From an uncultured Lachnospiraceae bacterium (GTDB lineage: Bacteria > Bacillota > Clostridia > Lachnospirales > Lachnospiraceae), in NCBI GenBank assembly GCA_910583835.1, contig CAJTYM010000068.1, positions 1-11,878 of the forward strand: a stretch of DNA of 11,878 bases. The letters run 5' to 3'. This document shows positions 1 through 5,666 of this stretch, one piece after another. The notes below the pieces were generated by a model. The model saw only the letters and a program-made list of their open reading frames with translations, was not told the DNA's origin and did no database searches. Every line of letters starts with the position of its first letter. Within the stretch, counting starts at the first letter, position 1. A program made the position numbers and the translations under genes.

Positions 1-154
1 GGTTTGTGATCTGAATCTTCTTGACCTTGACATTCTTCGCTGCTTCTGCCGTCACAGATGGGACACTAACCGATGTAAATACCATCGCCAGTGTCAAGGC
101 AAGCGCGAACAGCCGCTTGCGAGCGGCTTTTCCTTTTTTAATTCCTCTTTCCAT
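1..154 (-). CDS. N-terminus of a secreted protein (partial, runs off the left edge)
   Basis: Fifty-one codons are visible. The ATG at 154 follows a strong purine-rich ribosome binding site (AAAGGAAAGG, a few bases upstream). The product begins MERGIKKGKAARKRLF and has a textbook Sec signal peptide: a Lys/Arg-rich n-region (residues 1-14), a hydrophobic core (about 15-34, LFALALTLAM...), and a likely AXA-type cleavage after TAEA or AEAA near residues 38-39. The mature part starts KNVKVKKIQITN, which resembles the first strand of bacterial Ig-like (Big_2) domains common in clostridial surface proteins, but too little is present to assign a family. It is separated from the amidase by a terminator and about 0.6 kb of AT-rich DNA, so it is an independent transcription unit. 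Secretion is well supported; function is unknown. Confidence 0.8.
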   Translation of the reverse strand, partial: MERGIKKGKAARKRLFALALTLAMVFTSVSVPSVTAEAAKNVKVKKIQITN

Positions 155-236
155 AATCCTTTCCTTTCTGCAATTAACTTGCATGATACCATGTGCTTCG
201 CTCAATGGTAACTATAACCTATGTGCACTGCGGCGC

Positions 237-260
237 GCATAACGCCTGACGGCATTATAC
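237..260 (-). promoter_or_regulatory. Leader hairpin overlapping a TATAAT-like hexamer upstream of the secreted gene
   Basis: On the minus strand GTATAATGCC, loop GTCA and GGCGTTATGC form a 10-pair stem, counting two G-T pairs. The hexamer TATAAT (254-259) lies in its 5' arm, with a poor -35 candidate TTATGA (277-282) at 17 bp. It may be an RNA leader hairpin, a proximal promoter, or both. No T-run follows, so it is not a simple terminator. Confidence 0.3.
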
Positions 261-344
261 CCTTACACATATATCATCATAAGGGGTGATTCCATTTGCC
301 TCCCTTCTTAAATAATAAATAATTTTGCCTATGCTATCCCTGAT

Positions 345-383
345 GATAATTATTAATTATCCCATTTTATTACAAAAAATCAA
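345..383 (-). promoter_or_regulatory. Candidate extended -10 promoter with overlapping palindrome, for the secreted gene
   Basis: The minus strand reads TTGATT (378-383), a 16-bp spacer, then TGG-GATAAT (-10 at 356-361, 5 of 6 consensus, with the extended TG at 363-364). The -10 opens a perfect 17-bp palindrome GATAATTAATAATTATC (345-361). A palindrome on the -10 is a typical operator position, and its shape loosely recalls Fur-type AT-rich boxes, but no regulator can be named. If used, the 5' leader of the secreted gene would be roughly 190 nt. Confidence 0.45.
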
Positions 384-768
384 TAAACTTATTTCATCTA
401 TTAGTTAATTTTTATATGATTCAAGATGATGACGCAATTTTTTTGTGTATTTTTTTAAGAAAATGGTCAATTTTATTAGATTCTATAGTAAAAAATTAAT
501 GTTAACCTTACAAAATAAGTTTTATTTGTGAAATTTTTTGGTACTTATAAAGGGAATCTGTTTTTGGTAACTTGTATTCTCTCAAATATAGGAAACGCAT
601 TCATTTCGTGCGTTTACTATAAATACGCGACCGTCATATTTGTTCCTGTTTTTCCGCAATTAATTCGCGTTTCTCGAATTCCAAAAAGTTTTTTCTAAAA
701 AAGTGTCCTATTTTGCCCCCTTCAATTGTTACATTAATGTGAGGGTGTGTATTTTACATACACTACAG

Positions 769-801
769 AAAACCCCCGAGGCGCTTTGGGCGTCCCGGGG
801 G
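769..801 (-). terminator. Rho-independent terminator after the amidase
   Basis: On the minus strand CCCCCG (801-796) pairs with CGGGGG (778-773). The stem continues inward through G-T, G-C and a CGC/GCG block around a short CCAAA-type loop, and is followed by TTTTC (772-768). It starts 13 bases after the amidase stop codon and ends the minus-strand gene run. The opposite side is also T-rich (CTTTCCTTTT), so weak termination of plus-strand transcripts is possible. Confidence 0.9.
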
Positions 802-814
802 CTTTCCTTTTACC

Positions 815-1600
815 TTATGTCAAATCCTGCTTCTGCTGCGTTCCATGTTCATCCAAATACTTCTGCACGTCTTTCTTAAACTGTATCCAGGCGTCCTCAT
901 GCTCCACATAGTAGATGGGGCATTCCTTTCCGGTTACATCGTAATGCCGGATTACGCTGTCCACAGGCAAGTTGAACTTCCCGCAGAGCCATGCCGTCAG
1001 TTCCACCAAAGAATCATATGTCTCCTGCGTAAACTTCCCCGTCTCGTCCTGATGGCAGCACTCAATCGCCAACGAATCTTCATTTCGGTCATTAGAAGCA
1101 TAACACATCTCCGAACTGGGAATGCACTGAATAATTTTGCCATCAATTCCCACCACAAAATGGCTGCTTGCTTTGGTCTTCTGCGTATCTTTCAGGCTCT
1201 CAAAATAACTGCGGTTCTGTTCTGCCGTGGTTCCCGGATTGGCTGTATAATGCACCACAATCCCTTTCACTTCCTCCAACGCCATCTGTGGCCTGGAATA
1301 GGGGTTCGGCGTCAGCAAATCCACCGTATAATCGGGCGCCTCCTCAATGATTTTCTGCTGAAATCCCTGCCCCTGCTGTTTCTCTTCTTTGCTGCTCAAA
1401 TTCATGGATATGCTTCTATGTGCCTGAACCGACTCAGGCTTCTCGTCCCTGAGCAATAGCTTCGTCAGGACAAAAACGAGCAGCAGGACACATGCGCATG
1501 ATATTGCGCAGCGCACAATTATCTGTATCGTCCTCTGCCTTTTCCTTCTGCGTTTTCTTGCCAAATACCTATCCCGTCTTCTCCGTTCTTCACTCGTCAC
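815..1600 (-). CDS. Membrane-anchored N-acetylmuramoyl-L-alanine amidase (Amidase_2/PGRP fold)
   Basis: The 261-residue product has a strongly basic cytoplasmic N-terminus (residues 4-23 nearly all Arg, Lys or Glu), one transmembrane helix (about 25-50) and an extracytoplasmic Amidase_2 domain (about 90-250). The T7-lysozyme-type zinc ligands are visible as H117 (VVHYTAN), H219 (RHYDVTGKECP) and C227. K225 occupies the position of the T7 catalytic lysine, and the His-Cys spacing of eight matches T7. The family cleaves the MurNAc-L-alanine bond of peptidoglycan. The type II topology suggests it stays attached to the membrane and acts in wall turnover rather than as a free lysin. GTG is chosen as the start because GGAGAG lies about 8 nt upstream. 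It is the last gene before the terminator, 108 nt after hemL, and has no evident link to tetrapyrrole synthesis. Confidence 0.9.
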   Translation of the reverse strand: MTSEERRRRDRYLARKRRRKRQRTIQIIVRCAISCACVLLLVFVLTKLLLRDEKPESVQAHRSISMNLSSKEEKQQGQGFQQKIIEEAPDYTVDLLTPNPYSRPQMALEEVKGIVVHYTANPGTTAEQNRSYFESLKDTQKTKASSHFVVGIDGKIIQCIPSSEMCYASNDRNEDSLAIECCHQDETGKFTQETYDSLVELTAWLCGKFNLPVDSVIRHYDVTGKECPIYYVEHEDAWIQFKKDVQKYLDEHGTQQKQDLT

Positions 1601-1619
1601 TGTAATCTCTCCGCTTCTT

Positions 1620-1672
1620 CTCTGAGTATTCTTATTTCCCCAATACGATTGCTGCCTTTTCCATACTCACAG
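1620..1672 (-). repeat. Inverted repeat in the amidase leader
   Basis: The minus strand reads CTGTGAGTAT (1663-1672) and ATACTCAGAG (1620-1629), complementary at 9 of 10 positions and separated by about 33 nt. It lies just upstream of the amidase ribosome binding site. A TATACT hexamer (1671-1676) overlaps the outer arm, but no good -35 is seen. It may be a leader stem or an operator; the significance is uncertain. Confidence 0.35.
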
Positions 1673-1692
1673 TATACACCCTTTTTCTGCAA

Positions 1693-1710
1693 AAAGAATT
1701 AATATTCTTT
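1693..1710 (-). terminator. Weak AT-only hairpin at the hemL stop
   Basis: AAAGAAT, loop ATTA and ATTCTTT form a perfect 7-bp stem overlapping the hemL stop codon, extended by two further T residues on the minus strand. A stem of A-T pairs with a single G-C pair would be a weak terminator at best. It could partly separate hemL from the amidase, or protect the 3' end of the operon mRNA. Confidence 0.3.
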
Positions 1711-2992
1711 AAATTTTTTGTAAGAATATTGTTATTCGTTCCAAGGTCTTTCTTAACATTTCTTCTGTATGCACAAGAGATAGAAATATCGCTTCAAACT
1801 GCGAGGGGGCAAGGTAAATCCCCTGATCCAGCATGTAATTGCAGTAATCTGCAAATACTTTTGTATCTGCAGTCTTCGCGCTCTCATAATCCACAACTTT
1901 CTGTTCTGTAAAATACAGGCAGCCCAGGGAACCCACATGGTTTACCTGCCAGGACCGCCCGGAATCTCTCAGCAGTTTCTCTATCTGCCCAAAAAACCAC
2001 TCGCCCTTTTCATTTAAATCCCTGTAATATTGTGGATTTTCTTTCAATATCGTAAGCTGGGCAATGCCTGCTGCCATGGCAACCGGGTTGCCGCTCAAAG
2101 TTCCTGCCTGATACACGCCCCCGGAAGGTGCAACGAGTTCCATGATTTCGCGTCTGCCGCCATATGCCCCCACCGGCATGCCGCCGCCGATAATCTTGCC
2201 AAAAACAGTAAGGTCCGGCGCTATGCCATAATATCCCTGTGCGCCATCTAGCCCCAGCCGAAATCCAGTAATCACTTCATCAAAAATCAGCAGTGCGCCA
2301 TAGTTGTCGCAGAGACTGCGCAGACCTTCCAAAAATCCCGGAATGGGCGGCACAACGCCCATATTGGCTGCTACCGGCTCCACAATCACTGCCGCAATCT
2401 CCTCGCCGCAGCGCTCAAAATGCGCCTTGACGCTTTGCAAATCATTGTACCGCGCCGACAGCGTATCTCTGGTACATCCCATGGGGACACCCAGGCTGTC
2501 CGGTACGCCCGCTGTCATCACGCCGGAACCTGCCTGCACCAGAAGCCCATCGGAATGCCCATGGTAACAGCCTGCAAATTTAATTATCTTATCCCTGCCG
2601 GTAAATCCTCTTGCCACACGGATTGCGCTCATCACCGCCTCAGTCCCGGAATTGACCATACGCACCATCTCCACGGAGGGAACCAGCTCACAGACCAGTT
2701 CTGCCATATCGACCTCCGCCGCCGTGGCTGCCCCGAAACTGAGTCCGCGCTGACATGCTTCCTGCACACATCTTAATACTTCCTCATGCCCATGACCTAA
2801 AATCATGGGACCCCAGGAACCAACAAAATCAAGATAGCAGTTATCATCTTCATCGTAAAGATACGCGCCCTTAGCGCTCTTAATAAACCTCGGCATTCCC
2901 CCGATGGAGCCAAACGCGCGCACCGGCGAATTGACGCCGCCGGGAATTGCTTTTACCGCTTGCTGATACAATTCTTGCGACCTTGTTACCAT
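1709..2992 (-). CDS. hemL: Glutamate-1-semialdehyde 2,1-aminomutase
   Basis: The 427-residue PLP enzyme converts glutamate-1-semialdehyde into 5-aminolevulinate, the second step of the C5 pathway, using the unstable product of HemA. It is collinear with the family from MVTRSQELYQQAVKAIPGG. Visible landmarks are NSPVRAF near the N-terminus, the cofactor phosphate loop SGTEA (about 115-119), YHGHSDGLLV (143-152), the PLP-ring aspartate in FDEVITGFR (D238) and the Schiff-base lysine K266 in FGKIIGGGMPVG. Length and lysine position match the E. coli enzyme closely. The chosen ATG has AAAGGAGG at 4-nt spacing; an in-frame ATG 24 nt upstream lacks a site. It follows hemB by 46 nt and is the last tetrapyrrole gene of the operon. 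No lesion is seen. Confidence 0.97.
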   Translation of the reverse strand: MVTRSQELYQQAVKAIPGGVNSPVRAFGSIGGMPRFIKSAKGAYLYDEDDNCYLDFVGSWGPMILGHGHEEVLRCVQEACQRGLSFGAATAAEVDMAELVCELVPSVEMVRMVNSGTEAVMSAIRVARGFTGRDKIIKFAGCYHGHSDGLLVQAGSGVMTAGVPDSLGVPMGCTRDTLSARYNDLQSVKAHFERCGEEIAAVIVEPVAANMGVVPPIPGFLEGLRSLCDNYGALLIFDEVITGFRLGLDGAQGYYGIAPDLTVFGKIIGGGMPVGAYGGRREIMELVAPSGGVYQAGTLSGNPVAMAAGIAQLTILKENPQYYRDLNEKGEWFFGQIEKLLRDSGRSWQVNHVGSLGCLYFTEQKVVDYESAKTADTKVFADYCNYMLDQGIYLAPSQFEAIFLSLVHTEEMLRKTLERITIFLQKI

Positions 2993-3038
2993 TGTTCCTC
3001 CTTTCTGCCATGGCACACAATATTTAATTTCATGTTTA

Positions 3039-4022
3039 CTATCCTATGATTCCCTTGTCCATGCATTTCGCCAATCCTTCCGCAAAATACGTGATATAAA
3101 TATCGCATCCGGCACGGTATGCGCCCACCGCCAGCTCACACATCACAAGTTCCTCATCAATATACCCTGACTGTGCTGCCGCTTTGACCATGGCATACTC
3201 TCCGCTGACCGAGTAGGCAGCCACCGGCACATGGGTGCGCTCTTTTATCTCCCGGATTAAGTCGCCGTACGCCATCGCAGGTTTCACCATAAGGATATCC
3301 GCTCCCTCCTGCACGTCAAGCAAGGCTTCCTTCCATGCTTCCCGGCGGTTATGGTAATCCATCTGGTAAGATTTCCTGTCGCCAAATGAGGGCGCGGAAC
3401 CTGCTGCATCGCGGAACGGCCCATAAAAAGAAGATGCAAATTTGACCGCGTAAGACATGATGGGAACATTTACATAGCCATTCCCATCGAGCGCCTTGCG
3501 AATATGTGCTACCCTCCCATCCATCATGTCTGAGGGCGCTACCATATCCGCTCCCGCCTGCGCCTGGGAAACTGCTGTCTTCGCCAGCAGTTCCAACGTC
3601 CTGTCATTGTCCACTTCCTGTCCGCAGAGCACCCCGCAGTGACCATGGGAAGTGTACTCGCACATACAGACATCGCCAATCAGGTACAAATCCGGGCAGA
3701 CCTGCCTTGCCTTGCGAAATGCTTTCTGCACAATCCCATCCTGTGCGTATGCGCCGCTTCCCAGTTCGTCTTTCTTGTCAGGAATCCCAAAAAACATCAC
3801 GGAACATACGCCCGCATCACAGAGTTCTGTCAGCTTTTCCTCCATCCTGTCCACGCTGTAGCGGTACTGTCCCGGCATGGAAGGAATTTCTTCTTTGATA
3901 TTGCTCCCCTCCCGCACGAACATCGGATAAATTAGCGAAGACTTATCCATCCTCACTTCCCGCACCATTTTCCGCAATACATCATTTCCGCGCAGACGGC
4001 GCGGCCTTTGGGTTATCTCCAT
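3039..4022 (-). CDS. hemB: Delta-aminolevulinic acid dehydratase (porphobilinogen synthase)
   Basis: The 327-residue TIM-barrel enzyme condenses two 5-aminolevulinate molecules into porphobilinogen. Both active-site lysines are present: K194 in YAVKFASSFYGPFRDA and K247 in LMVKPAMAY. The cysteine triad C119/C121/C129 in DVCMCEYTSHGHCG marks a zinc-dependent type. The length is the usual 320-330. The ATG overlaps the end of cobA-hemD by 10 nt, and its ribosome binding site (AGGGAGG) lies inside the last codons of that gene, so the two are probably translationally coupled. The sequence is intact and the family assignment is not in doubt. Confidence 0.97.
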   Translation of the reverse strand: MEITQRPRRLRGNDVLRKMVREVRMDKSSLIYPMFVREGSNIKEEIPSMPGQYRYSVDRMEEKLTELCDAGVCSVMFFGIPDKKDELGSGAYAQDGIVQKAFRKARQVCPDLYLIGDVCMCEYTSHGHCGVLCGQEVDNDRTLELLAKTAVSQAQAGADMVAPSDMMDGRVAHIRKALDGNGYVNVPIMSYAVKFASSFYGPFRDAAGSAPSFGDRKSYQMDYHNRREAWKEALLDVQEGADILMVKPAMAYGDLIREIKERTHVPVAAYSVSGEYAMVKAAAQSGYIDEELVMCELAVGAYRAGCDIYITYFAEGLAKCMDKGIIG

Positions 4023-5563
4023 ACGTCCATCCTCCCTTTAAATACATCAGTTCCATCTGCCAGAACGGCTGCCGCCATACAGGCTTCTGTCAGGCTGTCT
4101 ATGGTCGCCGCCCTGGCTGTCACGGTCTCCATGCCCAACTCTTTTGCCGCTGTCTCTGTCTGCGCCCCCATGCACACAGCCCACACTTGCCCAACATCTA
4201 TCCTCGCTGCCGCTTTGGCAAAGCCCCTGACCGTAGAAGCGCTGGTAAATACTGCCATCTGTATCTCTCGTCTTTCCAACTGTCCCCTGATATCGCCAAT
4301 TTCCGGGAATTCCTCATAAACCGTGCGGTAAATCGGTAAATCGGTAATTTCCACCGAAACCCTCTTTTCTATTTCCCGGATAAGCTGCTTGTTTCCCTGT
4401 GCCGCGCGCGGAATCAGTATTTTGTCCCCCTCTTTGCAGATTTCGCCAAGCAGTATCCCCAGATGTTCCCCATCATAGATTTCCGGCATCCACGCACAGT
4501 TAAGCCCGCGCGCCTCCACTTCCTTTGCCGTCCCCATGCCGATAGCCGCAATCTGCGCCGTCCCGAGAGAACGGATGTCCCGCCCGCGCTCCCGCAGTTC
4601 CTCAAAAAATATGTTTACTCCTGCCGGGGAGGTAAAGGCGAGATATTGATATGCAGACAAACGCTCAAATTCCTGCCAGAGCCTGCGGTTCTCTGTAATC
4701 CGCTCCATGCGGATGGTCGGAACCTCCAGCACCTCCGCTCCCAGACCCCGCAGCCTGTCTGCCAACAGCTTACTGCGCTCCCGCGGTCTTGTCACCAGAA
4801 TTTTTCTGCCGGAAAGAGGAAGCTTTTCATACCACGCAAACTGATTTCCCAGCGCACAGACCGCCCCAACCACCAAAATTGCCGGCGTCTGCACCCCTTG
4901 CCGCTGCGCCGCTCTTTCCATGTCTGCAAGGCTCGAAATCAATTTCTTCTGCGCAGCGCAAGTCCCCTGCTGCAAGACTGCCGCTGGCGTTTGCGGCTCC
5001 ATCCCCGCCGCCAGCAGCCCCCGGCAGATTTCTCCCAGGGAAGAAACACCCATAAGAAATACAAGGGTCCCACCTATGCGCACCATGGCTTCAAAATCAA
5101 GCCGCGGCGGTTCTCCCTGTTTCCGGTGTCCGGTAAATACATGCACCGAGGAGGAAAATTCCCGATGCGTAACTGGGATTCCGCTGTAAGCCGGAACCGC
5201 CAGCGGCGAGGTCACGCCCGGCACAATCTCAAACGGAATCTCATTTGCTGCCAACAGCTCCAATTCTTCCCCGCCTCTGCCAAACATAAATGGGTCCCCG
5301 CCTTTCAGGCGCACCACACATTTGCCCTCCAAAGCTTTCTCCAGCAGCAGATGGTTGATTTCCTTCTGTGCCATCTTATGGTTTCCGGCACGTTTGCCAA
5401 CATCTATGCATTCCGCCTCCTGAGGTATAAACTGGAAAATGCCCCCACCAACCAGGCTATCATAAATCACTGCCTCGGCATGTTCCAACACTTGCTTGCC
5501 TTTTAAGGTGAGAAGCCCCACATCCCCGGGACCGGCGCCTACCAAAAATACTTTCCCTTTCAT
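4013..5563 (-). CDS. cobA-hemD: Fused uroporphyrinogen-III C-methyltransferase / uroporphyrinogen-III synthase
   Basis: The 516-residue protein has two domains. Residues 1 to about 245 are the SAM-dependent methyltransferase SUMT, shown by VFLVGAGPGDVGLLTLKG (5-22), VVRLKGGDPFMFGRGGEE (83-100), PGVTSPLAVPAYSGIPVTHR (115-134) and FLMGVSSL (169-176). It makes precorrin-2 from uroporphyrinogen III. Residues from about 252 are a HemD-type synthase (GRKILVTRPRERS, then AFTSPAGV and VFTSAST), which closes and inverts ring D of hydroxymethylbilane. One chain thus makes uroporphyrinogen III and commits it to the sirohaem/corrinoid branch. Such fusions are known in clostridia. The ATG is preceded by GAGGGG and overlaps the stop of a 15-codon open frame (ATGA). 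It lies 85 nt after the GTPase fusion across a repeated segment and overlaps hemB by 10 nt. Confidence 0.96.
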   Translation of the reverse strand: MKGKVFLVGAGPGDVGLLTLKGKQVLEHAEAVIYDSLVGGGIFQFIPQEAECIDVGKRAGNHKMAQKEINHLLLEKALEGKCVVRLKGGDPFMFGRGGEELELLAANEIPFEIVPGVTSPLAVPAYSGIPVTHREFSSSVHVFTGHRKQGEPPRLDFEAMVRIGGTLVFLMGVSSLGEICRGLLAAGMEPQTPAAVLQQGTCAAQKKLISSLADMERAAQRQGVQTPAILVVGAVCALGNQFAWYEKLPLSGRKILVTRPRERSKLLADRLRGLGAEVLEVPTIRMERITENRRLWQEFERLSAYQYLAFTSPAGVNIFFEELRERGRDIRSLGTAQIAAIGMGTAKEVEARGLNCAWMPEIYDGEHLGILLGEICKEGDKILIPRAAQGNKQLIREIEKRVSVEITDLPIYRTVYEEFPEIGDIRGQLERREIQMAVFTSASTVRGFAKAAARIDVGQVWAVCMGAQTETAAKELGMETVTARAATIDSLTEACMAAAVLADGTDVFKGRMDVWR

Positions 5564-5607
5564 TGTCCCCTCGCTTCTGCTTGCATAATTCCTTTTTTTC
5601 TTTTCAT
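5560..5607 (-). CDS. Possible 15-codon minicistron coupled to cobA-hemD
   Basis: The frame encodes MKRKKGIMQAEARGQ and stops with TGA overlapping the cobA ATG as ATGA, the classic arrangement for translational coupling. It begins in the middle repeat copy, after AAAGGG with very short spacing. The last residues (EARGQ) echo the EVKGQ terminus of the upstream fusion protein, consistent with an origin by tandem duplication. A second frame of 7 codons (5629-5652, MIKKQGI) starts in the first copy. Neither need be translated; they may be by-products of the repeats. Confidence 0.3.
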   Translation of the reverse strand: MKRKKGIMQAEARGQ

Positions 5608-5666
5608 AGCCCTTTCACTTCTGCTTTCCTATATCCCTTGCTTTTTTATCATTGTCCCTTCACTTC
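5560..5666 (-). repeat. Three imperfect tandem repeats (period 44-45 nt) ahead of cobA-hemD
   Basis: The 18-mers GAAGTGAAGGGACAATGA (5649-5666), GAAGTGAAAGGGCTATGA (5604-5621) and GAAGCGAGGGGACAATGA (5560-5577) recur every 44-45 nt. Similarity between the first two extends through most of the 45-nt unit by eye. Copy 1 encodes the last residues and stop of the GTPase fusion; copy 3 contains the ribosome binding site and ATG of cobA. Each copy carries a GGG-rich site followed by ATG. Confidence 0.75.

Larger units (their letters stand above)
155..768. other. AT-rich intergenic region between the amidase terminator and the secreted gene
   Basis: No convincing gene is seen here. The part from about 300 to 720 is very AT-rich and broken by stops in all frames. 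It contains the candidate promoter at 345-383, the leader hairpin at 237-260, an inverted repeat AAACGCA/TGCGTTT (593-599 and 609-615), and a small hairpin GTGTAT/ATACAC (747-763) just beyond the terminator. A 10-codon open frame (263-295, minus; MESPLMMIYV) follows a GGGAGG site but with only 3 nt of spacing. It is recorded as a possible leader peptide only. Confidence 0.6.

Noticed and set aside
155..768. CRISPR array, tRNA or insertion sequence in the intergenic region
   Set aside because: There are no regularly spaced identical repeats, no tRNA-like cloverleaf, and no transposase frame or terminal inverted repeats. The only repeats are isolated short palindromes.
845..1459. A 204-codon plus-strand frame opposite the amidase
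   Set aside because: The minus strand encodes a complete Amidase_2 protein with its zinc ligands; the antisense frame is a composition effect.
1630..1665. A 10-codon frame (MEKAAIVLGK) ahead of the amidase as a leader peptide
   Set aside because: It lacks a properly spaced ribosome binding site, and the frame is short enough to arise by chance.
4463..5506. A 347-codon open frame on the plus strand opposite cobA-hemD
   Set aside because: It is antisense to a clearly recognised gene, has a low-complexity Arg/Pro/His/Ser composition typical of a shadow frame, and has no family resemblance or convincing binding site.
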